Origin: JAZKDW01 sp040387375
GTDB lineage: Bacteria; Pseudomonadota; Gammaproteobacteria; Burkholderiales; Burkholderiaceae_D
Assembly: GCA_040387375.1 (NCBI GenBank)
Contig: JAZKDW010000050.1
Span: 1-64,000 of the forward strand
Direction of reading: 5' to 3'
Length of the DNA: 64,000 bases
Shown here: one piece after another, positions 15,589 to 24,154 of the stretch
Layout: the number at the start of each line of letters is the position of its first letter
Numbering within the stretch: the stretch's first letter is position 1
Program-made: the position numbers and the translations under genes
Notes under the pieces: generated by a model
What the model was told of the DNA's origin: nothing
The model's database searches: none
Seen by the model: the letters and a program-made list of their open reading frames with translations, nothing else

Positions 15589-16410
15589 TCATTGATAGCC
15601 GGGATGCCAGCGCAGCCAGTACCGCTCCAGCGTGCGCGACAACACATCGGCCAGTTTTCCCAGCAATGCGTACAGCAGGATGCCGACCAGTACCACATCG
15701 GTTTGCAGGAATTCGCGCGCATTCATTGTCATGTAGCCAATGCCGGACTGCGCGGAGATCGTCTCGGCGACAATCAGCAGCACCCACACCAAGCCGAGCG
15801 AAAAACGCACGCCCACCAGAATCGACGGCAATGCTCCGGGCAAAATGACATCGCGGTACAGCGGCCAGCCTGACAGGCCGTAGCTCTTCGCCATTTCAAT
15901 CAAGCCCTTGTCGACCGAACGGATGCCATGGAAGGTGTTCAGATAGATCGGGAAAAATACACCGATCGATACCAGGAACAGCTTGGACATTTCATCGATG
16001 CCAAACCACAGGATCACCAGCGGGATCAGCGCCAGCGCCGGGATGTTGCGTATCATCTGCAACGTTGTGTCGAGCAGCGTTTCCGCGGTCTTGAAACTCC
16101 CCGTCAGCAGGCCCAGCAGCAGACCGAGGCCGCCACCGATGGCGAAGCTGTAGATTGCGCGGCCCAGGCTTTTCTGCACATGGGTCCACAGCTCGCCGGA
16201 CGCCGCCAGCGTCCAGAACGCCTTGCCCACCGCCAGCGGCTCAGGCAGGATCCGGCTCGACAGCCATCCGGCTTGCGCGGCAAGCTGCCACGCCAGCACC
16301 AGTACCACCGGCACTACCCACTGCGCCAGCTTGCTTCTCCACGCCCAGCCTGGTCCGGCCTTGGCAGGCGGAACGATGCCGGCATCGGCGCTTGCGGTAA
16401 ATGCAGTCAT
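15589..16410 (-). CDS. ssuC: Aliphatic sulfonate ABC transporter permease
   Basis: The 273-aa inner-membrane protein has about six hydrophobic helices and the EAA-type loop (EMAKSYGLSGWPLYRDVILPG) that docks on SsuB. I chose the ATG at 16410 because GGAG lies 8 bases upstream; the longer frame to 16470 runs into the ssuD gene. It lies between ssuD and ssuB in the usual ssuEADCB order. Confidence 0.94.
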   Translation of the reverse strand: MTAFTASADAGIVPPAKAGPGWAWRSKLAQWVVPVVLVLAWQLAAQAGWLSSRILPEPLAVGKAFWTLAASGELWTHVQKSLGRAIYSFAIGGGLGLLLGLLTGSFKTAETLLDTTLQMIRNIPALALIPLVILWFGIDEMSKLFLVSIGVFFPIYLNTFHGIRSVDKGLIEMAKSYGLSGWPLYRDVILPGALPSILVGVRFSLGLVWVLLIVAETISAQSGIGYMTMNAREFLQTDVVLVGILLYALLGKLADVLSRTLERYWLRWHPGYQ

Positions 16411-16420
16411 GATTTTCTCC

Positions 16421-17575
16421 TCAACTCTGTGACACTTTTGGATAGATCCCGTTGGCGACGACTTCGCCAAATGGTCCAGTCAGCGTTTGCTCCGCTGATG
16501 TCGCCCGGCCTTTTCCCAATAGCGGAAATACCAGTTCGGCGAAGCGGTAAGATTCTTCCAGGTGCGGATATCCCGACAGGATGAAAGTATCGATGCCGAG
16601 GTCGGCATATTCCTGCATGCGCGCGGCCACCGTTTCCGCATCGCCAACGAGCGCCGTGCCCGCGCCGCCACGCACCAGGCCGACGCCGGCCCACAGGTTG
16701 GGCGACACTTCGAGCTTGTCGCGCTTGCCGCCGTGCAGCGCGGCCATGCGCCGCTGGCCTTCCGAATCCATCTTGCCGAAGGCGGCCTGCGCGCGGGCAA
16801 TCACATCGTCGTCGACATGGCTGATCAGTTCATCGGCCGCCATCCATGCCGCTGCGGTGGTTTCGCGCACGATCACATGCAGGCGGATGCCGAAACGCAG
16901 CGTGCGTCCATGCTTTGCGGCGCGGGCGCGGATGTCGGCAATCTTTTCCGCCACCGCGGCCGGCGGTTCGCCCCAGGTCAGGTAGACATCGACCTGCTCG
17001 GCCGCCAGTTCATGCGCCGACTCGGACGAGCCGCCGAAGTACAGCGGCGGATACGGCCTTTGTACCGGTGGATACAAGGTTTTGGCCCCCTTGACCTGCA
17101 AATGCTTGCCGTCGAAATCGAAGCCGGCCTCGCCGCCCTCGCCGGCCAGCGAGGCCCGCCAGATGCGCAGGAATTCATCGGTGATTTCATAACGCTCCGC
17201 GTGATCGGCATGCAAGCCATCGGCATCCAGTTCGGCCTGGTCGCCGCCGGTGACGACATTGATCAGCAGCCGGCCTTTGGACAGGCGGTCAAAGGTGGCC
17301 GCCATCCGCACCGCCAGCCCCGGCGTGCTGAGGCCTGGACGTATCGCCACCAGAAACTTCAATTGTTTCGTTTCACCGATCAGGCTGGATGCGGCGACCC
17401 AGGCGTCTTCGCAGGAGCGGCCGGTGGGCAACAGCACGCCGTCGTAGCCGAGCGTGTCTGCTGCGACCGCGACCTGTTTCAGATAGTCGTAATCGACCGG
17501 ACGCGCGCCGCGTGTGGTGCCGAGGTAGCGGCTGTCGCCGTGTGTCGGCAAGAACCAGAATACGTTGAGACTCAT
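16421..17575 (-). CDS. ssuD: FMNH2-dependent alkanesulfonate monooxygenase
   Basis: The 384-aa luciferase-like flavin enzyme matches SsuD in length and start (MSLNVFWFLPTHGDSRYLGT). It also has LINVVTGGDQAELDADGL and YFGGSSESAHELAAEQVDVYLTWGEPP-type segments. It cleaves C1-C14 alkanesulfonates to aldehyde and sulfite using reduced FMN supplied by SsuE. It is the catalytic core of the operon, with ssuC starting 10 bases after it. Confidence 0.96.
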   Translation of the reverse strand: MSLNVFWFLPTHGDSRYLGTTRGARPVDYDYLKQVAVAADTLGYDGVLLPTGRSCEDAWVAASSLIGETKQLKFLVAIRPGLSTPGLAVRMAATFDRLSKGRLLINVVTGGDQAELDADGLHADHAERYEITDEFLRIWRASLAGEGGEAGFDFDGKHLQVKGAKTLYPPVQRPYPPLYFGGSSESAHELAAEQVDVYLTWGEPPAAVAEKIADIRARAAKHGRTLRFGIRLHVIVRETTAAAWMAADELISHVDDDVIARAQAAFGKMDSEGQRRMAALHGGKRDKLEVSPNLWAGVGLVRGGAGTALVGDAETVAARMQEYADLGIDTFILSGYPHLEESYRFAELVFPLLGKGRATSAEQTLTGPFGEVVANGIYPKVSQS

Positions 17576-17605
17576 GATGTTTTCCTTATCTATTTCGATT
17601 GCGCA

Positions 17606-18577
17606 CTAGCGCAGCAAGGCGTCCCGCACGCTGATTTTTTTCGGGATCAGCTTCAGGTTGGCGAACACGTCGGCAATCTTTTGCTGCTCCTCGATCACCG
17701 ACGCGCTGATGGGCTTGATGCCATACGCATGGCGGCTGGCAGCCAGTTCCACTACCGCCGGTGCCAGTCCGATCTCCGCCGACAGGATGGCGGCCACGCC
17801 CTTGTGATTCTGACGCCCCCAGTCGTCGACCCGCGCCAGCTCCTCGATCAGGATGCGGATGATGTCGGCATTCTTTTCGGCATAGGGACGCGAGGCGAGG
17901 AAGAACTGGTGATTCGAGACGATGCCGGTACCGTCGGCGAGAACGCGTGCGCCGATCTGCTTTTCGGCTGCGGCAAGGAACGGATCCCAGATTGCCCATG
18001 CATCAACGCTGCCGCGCTCGAAGGCAGCGCGCGCATCGGCAGGCGGTAGGAATACGGTTTCGATATCCTTGTATTGCAGACCTGCTTTTTCAAGCGCCTT
18101 CACCAGCAGGTAATGCACGTTCGAACCCTTGTTGAGCGCAACCTTTCTGCCCTTCAGATCCGCCACGGTTTTCAGGCTCGACCCTTTGGGAACGATGATG
18201 GCTTCGGCCAGCGGCGCCGGCGGCTCGTTGGCGACATACACCAGGTCGGCGCCCGCGGCTTGCGCAAAAATCGGCGGCGCTTCACCCACCGTGCCGAAGT
18301 CGATGCTTCCCACGTTCAGCCCTTCCAGCAATACCGGGCCGGCCGGGAATTCAGTCCACTTCACATTGATGCCCTGCGCGTTCAGGCGTTTATCCAGCGT
18401 TCCGCGTCCCTTGAGCAAGGTCAGCGTGCCGTACTTCTGATAACCGATGCGCAGTACGCCTTTTGCCTGCGCACCTGCCAGCGCCGGCAGCCCGGCGGCA
18501 AAAACACCAAGCGTTGCGGCCGACAGCAAACCCAGCGTGCGCCGTTTTGCCTGGCGCTTGTAATTTGAATTAGTCAT
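17606..18577 (-). CDS. ssuA: Aliphatic sulfonate-binding periplasmic protein
   Basis: The 323-aa binding protein has a signal peptide (residues 1-36, ending near ALAGAQA) followed by LRIGYQKYGTLTLLKGRG, the family N-terminus. VGEAPPIFAQAAGADLVYV and ALNKGSNVHYLLVKALEKAGL are also typical of SsuA. It captures sulfonates for the SsuBC transporter. A strong AAGGAAACC ribosome site precedes the ATG. Confidence 0.95.
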   Translation of the reverse strand: MTNSNYKRQAKRRTLGLLSAATLGVFAAGLPALAGAQAKGVLRIGYQKYGTLTLLKGRGTLDKRLNAQGINVKWTEFPAGPVLLEGLNVGSIDFGTVGEAPPIFAQAAGADLVYVANEPPAPLAEAIIVPKGSSLKTVADLKGRKVALNKGSNVHYLLVKALEKAGLQYKDIETVFLPPADARAAFERGSVDAWAIWDPFLAAAEKQIGARVLADGTGIVSNHQFFLASRPYAEKNADIIRILIEELARVDDWGRQNHKGVAAILSAEIGLAPAVVELAASRHAYGIKPISASVIEEQQKIADVFANLKLIPKKISVRDALLR

Positions 18578-18684
18578 ATTGGTTTCCTTGTGCAGACCAT
18601 AAAATTTTTGGAAAAAGTTTCCCCCGCCGCTCGGGCTGAGCGGCGTATCGAACGGGTGAAATGCGGGATTGCTGCTGTTCGTCG

Positions 18685-19275
18685 TCAGACGCTACATCGC
18701 ACCTGCGCTGAATGGACCGAGGCGGCGTCGTTGGCGGATGCCTGTCGTGAGGTCCACAGGTTTGCCGACAAGTTGTCGACGCCTTGCGCGATACGCAGCG
18801 CGATGCCCGGATCGAGCGTCAGTCCGTTTTCGCCGGACCATGACACCTGCGCATCGGTGGCATAAATGCTGGGCAGAACATGGCTTGCGCCGAGCGAGGC
18901 CAGTACCGGACGCAGCGCGTAATCGAGCGCCAGCATGTGCGATTGGCTGCCGCCTGTCGCCAGTGGCAGCACCAGCTTGCCCGCCAGTCCGTCTTGCGGC
19001 AGCAGATCGAGAAAGGCTTTCAGGATGCCGCTGTAGGCAGCCTTGTAGACCGGCGTTGCAATCACGATCGCACCGGCTTGTGCGACCTGCGCATTTGCGC
19101 TCCTGAGATCGGCATTGCCGAATTCGGCATGCAGCAGCGCCTGCGCCGGCAGATCGCGCACGTGCAGCCGCTGCACCCGGTGTCCGAGCAATGCCAGCTT
19201 TTCACCAGTGTGTTGCAGCAGGCGCGTTGAACGCGACGGCGCCGATGGACTGCCTGCGAGCAGGAGGATATTCAT
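18685..19275 (-). CDS. ssuE: NAD(P)H-dependent FMN reductase of the alkanesulfonate system
   Basis: The 196-aa flavodoxin-like protein begins MNILLLAGSPSAPSRSTRLL, carries the flavin-binding TPVYKAAYSGILKAFLDLLP motif near residue 75, and ends at SsuE length. It supplies FMNH2 to SsuD. As the first gene of ssuEADCB it should carry the operon promoter; I could not find a clear one. Just upstream lies a broken serine hydrolase gene. Confidence 0.94.
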   Translation of the reverse strand: MNILLLAGSPSAPSRSTRLLQHTGEKLALLGHRVQRLHVRDLPAQALLHAEFGNADLRSANAQVAQAGAIVIATPVYKAAYSGILKAFLDLLPQDGLAGKLVLPLATGGSQSHMLALDYALRPVLASLGASHVLPSIYATDAQVSWSGENGLTLDPGIALRIAQGVDNLSANLWTSRQASANDAASVHSAQVRCSV

Positions 19276-19399
19276 TTGCGCTCCTTCATGGCAACGAAAG
19301 TTTATGAAGGTGCCAGAGTAACGGTAAAGAAGTTGGCCGCGAACGAATCGTTTTGCGTTTTCTTATGCGGTTTTCGATCGCTGACCCACCGGATAAACA

Positions 19400-19602
19400 T
19401 TAATCATGTCGAACGCGCTGCGCGCGTGCCGGAGATGCCGCAATCTGCCGCACCCGGCGCTGCAGAAGCGATTGACCATACTCCCAATCGCCCAGATCCG
19501 ACTCCGCATTAATGTGGCCGAGCGCGCTCGCGCTGACAAACTCGCTGCCCCACTGCCGGGCACGATCAGCACCCGGAAATCCGTGATGTCTCGAGTGACC
19601 AT
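19400..19602 (-). pseudogene. RBBP9/YdeN-type serine hydrolase, internally deleted
   Basis: The N-terminal piece ITDFRVLIVPGSG matches the start of RBBP9/YdeN alpha/beta hydrolases. It is joined at the GSG codons, in a different frame, to the family C-terminus RQWGSEFVSASALGHINAES, then DLGDWEYGQSLLQR, up to a TAA at 19400-19402. About 110-120 codons between them, including the nucleophile region, are missing. It lies directly upstream of ssuE on the same strand, so it may once have been part of the sulfonate operon. Confidence 0.8.
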
Positions 19603-20034
19603 ATCAAGCGCCGCAGTGATGCTTGTCACATGGCGGACCGGCAAGCGCTTCCGAATGGAGCCGGCGCCGGATCATGCCGCTGGATTGAGTTCGCATGGTG
19701 ATGTCCCTGGATTGCCTTGGCGCTGCCTTCATCCAAGTGATGCAGGCATTCACGCCACGCTGAAGCAGTGTAGGAAGCGGGACGCGCATTCTCAAACGAA
19801 TAATTTCGCACTTGCTAATGTGGAGAATTCATGGACACGCCGGGCAGCGGGCAGGCGCCTGATCGTGAAACTCTGATGAAGCTGGGAAAAGTGCGTCACC
19901 GAGCACCACCGCTGCAGCATGGAATCCGGATTGCCGATAGAATTGCCCGCAGCGGTAACCCCCTTCCCTGTGCGTGAGCCGACGCCGTGAATGCGTTATT
20001 GTGTCGAGCTTCAATCGATCAACTGGATTTCATA
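19603..20034. other. Gap upstream of the ssu region, no gene seen
   Basis: This 430-base stretch has only overlapping short open frames on both strands, none with a recognisable family or ribosome site. It may contain more decayed sequence related to the neighbouring pseudogene. Confidence 0.4.
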
Positions 20035-20283
20035 ATGACTTCAATCGACCAACGTTATCTCGTCCGTCAACGGAAAATCAACGCGACTGACAAAGACGTG
20101 CCCGTGTATGCAAAAGCAATGCGGAGCAAGACGGGCGAGTTTGAAGGCGTCTCGTTCATTCGGAACAAAGATAAGGCGTCCGTGATGACGCTGGAGGAGG
20201 CGCAGCAGGTGGTTGCATGGGCGGCGGCAAAAAAAGTCGAGGCGCAGTCCTACATCACTACGATCATCTGCCAGGGTCAGTAA
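20035..20283 (+). CDS. Small hypothetical protein (82 aa)
   Basis: The protein is MTSIDQRYLVRQRK..., soluble and basic, with a predicted beta-hairpin-like start and a helix (MTLEEAQQVVAWAAAKKVEA) near residues 47-66. I do not recognise the family. I chose the ATG at 20035 over the upstream 19987 start because the extra 16 residues look like leader sequence. A terminator hairpin follows 19 bases after the stop, supporting a real transcription unit. Confidence 0.6.
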   Translation: MTSIDQRYLVRQRKINATDKDVPVYAKAMRSKTGEFEGVSFIRNKDKASVMTLEEAQQVVAWAAAKKVEAQSYITTIICQGQ

Positions 20284-20302
20284 GGGCCCGAGGATAAAAA
20301 AA

Positions 20303-20334
20303 GCCCGCTATCTTTAACGATGCGGGCCCTTTTC
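20303..20334 (+). terminator. Terminator after the 82-aa gene
   Basis: GCCCGC (20303-20308) pairs with GCGGGC (20322-20327), followed by CCTTTT. A run of seven A residues precedes it, so it may also work on the minus strand. Confidence 0.65.
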
Positions 20335-20420
20335 GGTCTCCTCACCTCATATGAGATGGATTTTTTGTAGCTGCGGGTGCATTCTGCGCCTAAAACAAAA
20401 AAATTCCAACAAGAAAAAAA

Positions 20421-20448
20421 AGCCCGCCAGGCCTTTCGGCGGCGGGCT
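20421..20448 (-). terminator. Terminator for the PAS-GGDEF-EAL gene
   Basis: An 8-bp perfect stem (20421-20428 with 20441-20448) is followed on the minus strand by a run of eight T residues (AAAAAAAA at 20413-20420). It lies about 180 bases downstream of the stop at 20632, with no gene between. Confidence 0.75.
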
Positions 20449-20631
20449 AAATCCATCCTTTGACGGTTGGAGGAGACGGGTTAACTATAACCAATATTAT
20501 GCGGCAGTGCAACATAGTATAAATACGGTGAGGCAACGTGGCAACACACTACACATTCCACCGAATTCCTTGGAAATACTTTCTTTTTCACAATTTTTTA
20601 AAGTGAATTTCCATCCATGGATGCGGCGGCG
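20449..20631. other. 3' untranslated gap of the PAS-GGDEF-EAL gene
   Basis: AT-rich sequence without open frames of note. Together with the two hairpins it makes a 348-base stretch between the neighbouring stop codons. Confidence 0.4.
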
Positions 20632-23600
20632 TCAGGCGATGACGTTCCGGGATAACAGCAACACATCGAACTCTTCGGCCGGTATCGGCCGCGCAAACAG
20701 GTATCCCTGCGCATAATCGCAGCCGGCCGCAGTCAGCAGACGGCATTCCTCGCTGGTCTCCACCCCTTCCGCAATCACCTTGAGGCCCAGCTTGTGCGCC
20801 ATCAGGATGATCGCTTCCGACAGCGCCATGTCGACTGAGCCGGGGCTCAGATTACTCGTGAACGAGCGGTCGATTTTCAAATAATCGATATCGAATTTTT
20901 TAAGATAAGACAAAGAAGAAAATCCGGTGCCAAAATCGTCCAGCGCGACCTGAATGCCTGCATCGCGGAATTCGAGCAGTTTATCCCTGACCGTGGCGCT
21001 CGCATCCAGCAGCAGTCCCTCGGTAATTTCCACCACGATGGAATCACCCGGCAGTCCGATTTTTTGCAGGTAAGTGACCCAATCTGCGCGGCGCTGAAAC
21101 TCAAGCGGAGATTGATTGACACTGACCTGGAACGCGCTGTCATGCAAGCCTCTCCAGCGCTGCACCCAGCGCGCCGCTTCCTTGAAAACCCAGTCGCCGA
21201 TATCGAAGATGAGACCGGATGCTTCCGCCAGCGGAATGAAGTCACCGGGCCCGATCAGGCCACGCTGCGGGTGTTGCCAGCGAATCAGCGCTTCGGCCTT
21301 ATGAATATGACCCGTGCCCAGATGCACGATAGGCTGAAAATAAATGCGGAACTGTTCCTCCTTTATCGCAGCCCGCAGGTCATTGGTCAGGCGCATGCGG
21401 GTTTGGGCGGCGACTTGCAATGCTGGCGTGAAATAGCTGAAGCGATTGCGCCCGGAGTCCTTGGCGACATACAAGGCCTGGTCCGCATGTTTTAGCAAAT
21501 CGTCAATTTCGGTCGCATCATCCGGATACAGCGTAATGCCGATACTGGCAGAGACGAATGCCTGTTCATCGTCCAGCTGAAAAGGCGCCGCCAGCACCGA
21601 GATGATGTTCTGGGCGATCGATTCAATCCGGTCCGGCGTGTTCAGTTCCGACAGCGTAACCGTGAATTCATCGCCGCCCCAGCGCGCCACCGTGTCAGTT
21701 TCACGAACGCAGCTGCGGATGCGGCGCGCCGCTTCAATCAACAGGATGTCGCCCATATTGTGGCCGAGGGTGTCATTGACTTCCTTGAAGCGGTCCAGAT
21801 CAATGAACAGAATCGCCAGCAATAACGCTTCACGCTTGCTTTTCTTGATATCCCGCTGCAACCGGTCACGAAACATGCGGCGGTTGGGCAAGCCCGTGAG
21901 GGAGTCAAAATTGGCCTGTTGCCAGATCAGTGCTTCCGTCTTTTTCTTTTCAGTGATATCGGAGAACAGCGCTACATACCGATGCACCGATCCATCGTCC
22001 CTGCGGATCGTGTTGATCGTGAGTGACTCGGCAAACATTTCACCATTTTTACGCTTGTTCCATATTTCACCCCGCCACTGGCCAGTGCTATTGATGGACA
22101 GCCACATCGATTGGTGGAATGCGAGGTCGTGGCTGCCTGAGCTCAGCATGCTTGGATTCTTGCCCAGCACCTCATGTGCCGTATAACCGGTCAGCAGCGT
22201 AAACGCGGGATTGATGGCAATAATGCGGTTGTCTGGATCGCAGACCATCATCGCTTCGCTGCTGTGCTCATACACCATCGCGGAAAGGCGGAGCGAGTCT
22301 TCCGCCTGCTTGCGCAGGGTGATGTCCTGCATCGCACCAATGAATTGCCCCGGCCGCTCCCCGGCCGGGCTTGTCTTGACCTGCACCCATTTGCTGCGGC
22401 CGGTCGCACTGATGAGCGCCAGCTCCATATCCCAAACAGCACCACCCTCACGGGCACGCTGCAGCGCGTCTTTGAACAAGGCGCGCGACTCGGCTGAATA
22501 AAATTCGAGCGCCGTTGCGATCGACGGTGTGAAGCTTTCGGGCTCGGTATCGTGAATGCGGTACATTTCGTACGACCACAACATGGTGCCATTGACCAGG
22601 TCCAGCTCGAAGCCGCCGACCCGGGCCATGGTCTGCGAAGTCGTCAGCAACCGGCCTGTGCGGTGCAACGCTGCCTCGGCCTGCTTGCGTTCGGTGATGT
22701 CTTGGTTGATACCGTAAAGTTTGACCACGGTACCGTGATTGTCTTTGACCGCATGTCCGATCGCATGATGGAATACTTCCCTGCCGCCGGGCAGGAGCAA
22801 ATGCAAATCCAGGTCAAAACTTTGTCCCGACTCGATGGCACGGCGAACCACTTCACGATGGCGCACCGCGTCGTCCGGGAAATAATATGCCTGCAATTCG
22901 TTCAATGTCGGCGCGCCCAATGCCGGATCACGGTCAAACAAGCCAAACAGCGCCTCGGACCATGTGTTTTTCCCAGTCCGGACGTCGAATTGCCAGTCGC
23001 CCAGCCCGCTGACCAACTGCGCCTCCTTGAGGCGCCTTTCACTGTCCGTCAGCGAGGCTTCGGCAATTTTTCGCTCTGTGATGTCGCGCCCCTGGACAAT
23101 GAAAAAATCGACCTCCCCTTTCGCATCTTTCACGGCCGTGATCGCCGAATCGGCGATGCGGAGTTCGCCGGCCTGGTTATTGAACCGGTCCTCGCTGATC
23201 AGCGCGCCGTCATGGCTTGCCGCGAGCCGCAGGCGCGCCGGCCAGGCTGCCCTCTCGTCGGGCAGATTAAGCCACCAGGCGGTATCCCACAAGAAGCGGC
23301 CCAATACCTCTTCGCGCGGAATAATTCCTTCCACCGGCGCCAGTTCATCCAGCTCGAACATGTCATTCAATTCCAGCACCCGCCCTTCGGGCGACAGAAT
23401 GACCATGAACTGGAACTGCTGCTGGAAAACATTGCGAAATAATACTTCGCTGCGGGCAAGCTTTTTTTCCACCCGCCTGCGTTCGGTGAAGTCGGTGACG
23501 CTGCCAAGGAAGCTGGCAGGTAAATTTTGATCCAAAAAAATTGGCCGCGCGCGCGCAGAAATGTAGCGCACTTCACCACTTGGTCGCACTATGCGGTAAT

Positions 23601-23946
23601 CCAGGGAGAAGTCAGTGCCGGACCGGCAGCTTTTCCGCCATGCCGACAGGACGCTAGCGCGATCATCAGGATGAACCGATGCCAGCCAGCCGTCGCCGAC
23701 GCTTTGCTCCGCCCGGATCCCGGCGATTTCCTCCCAGCGCGGATTTACATAGAGGTAGGCGCCGCTGCTGTCGGCCTGGAAAATGCCGATGGGCACCTGC
23801 TCGGACAGCAAGCGCAAGGGAATGTCGGCGTCGGACAATGTGGCTTGACTCGTTTCTTCGATGGGGTGCTGCGAGAGGGGGAGGGCGTGCGGACTTTCCA
23901 GATCGTCGTTCAAAAGCTGCTTGCCTGTATCGTTGGCGTTCTTCAC
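20632..23946 (-). CDS. Five-PAS diguanylate cyclase/phosphodiesterase (PAS-GGDEF-EAL)
   Basis: This 1104-aa cytoplasmic sensor makes or degrades cyclic di-GMP. Five PAS/PAC modules fill residues 40-670 (starts such as LLSEQVPIGIFQADSSG, LFRNVFQQQFQFMVI, MVYEHSSEAMMVCDPDN). The GGDEF domain (about 680-845) keeps the active motif GGDEF and an inhibitory-site RETD five residues before it. The EAL domain (about 855-1100) keeps EALIRWQHP, the DDFGTGFSS metal loop and YLKIDRSF. Both catalytic halves look functional. No membrane helix is seen. It starts at GTG 23946, the only start before an in-frame stop. It stands alone with its own terminator. Confidence 0.94.
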   Translation of the reverse strand: MKNANDTGKQLLNDDLESPHALPLSQHPIEETSQATLSDADIPLRLLSEQVPIGIFQADSSGAYLYVNPRWEEIAGIRAEQSVGDGWLASVHPDDRASVLSAWRKSCRSGTDFSLDYRIVRPSGEVRYISARARPIFLDQNLPASFLGSVTDFTERRRVEKKLARSEVLFRNVFQQQFQFMVILSPEGRVLELNDMFELDELAPVEGIIPREEVLGRFLWDTAWWLNLPDERAAWPARLRLAASHDGALISEDRFNNQAGELRIADSAITAVKDAKGEVDFFIVQGRDITERKIAEASLTDSERRLKEAQLVSGLGDWQFDVRTGKNTWSEALFGLFDRDPALGAPTLNELQAYYFPDDAVRHREVVRRAIESGQSFDLDLHLLLPGGREVFHHAIGHAVKDNHGTVVKLYGINQDITERKQAEAALHRTGRLLTTSQTMARVGGFELDLVNGTMLWSYEMYRIHDTEPESFTPSIATALEFYSAESRALFKDALQRAREGGAVWDMELALISATGRSKWVQVKTSPAGERPGQFIGAMQDITLRKQAEDSLRLSAMVYEHSSEAMMVCDPDNRIIAINPAFTLLTGYTAHEVLGKNPSMLSSGSHDLAFHQSMWLSINSTGQWRGEIWNKRKNGEMFAESLTINTIRRDDGSVHRYVALFSDITEKKKTEALIWQQANFDSLTGLPNRRMFRDRLQRDIKKSKREALLLAILFIDLDRFKEVNDTLGHNMGDILLIEAARRIRSCVRETDTVARWGGDEFTVTLSELNTPDRIESIAQNIISVLAAPFQLDDEQAFVSASIGITLYPDDATEIDDLLKHADQALYVAKDSGRNRFSYFTPALQVAAQTRMRLTNDLRAAIKEEQFRIYFQPIVHLGTGHIHKAEALIRWQHPQRGLIGPGDFIPLAEASGLIFDIGDWVFKEAARWVQRWRGLHDSAFQVSVNQSPLEFQRRADWVTYLQKIGLPGDSIVVEITEGLLLDASATVRDKLLEFRDAGIQVALDDFGTGFSSLSYLKKFDIDYLKIDRSFTSNLSPGSVDMALSEAIILMAHKLGLKVIAEGVETSEECRLLTAAGCDYAQGYLFARPIPAEEFDVLLLSRNVIA

Positions 23947-24154
23947 AATCTTGGCGCGCTCATATTCCGTAAGCCTGTCTGGCTGTTAAAACGGACATTT
24001 TCCTGGTCTCTTGATACCGGAATGCTAGCCGCAAGAGCAACATCCATCAAAAATATCCACGCAATTTCTATCGAGCAATAATAAATGACATTCCTGCTCA
24101 GGTCTAGCGACAGTGTTTTGCATGCATTCCCGGCGATTCGGCTGTCATATCAGT

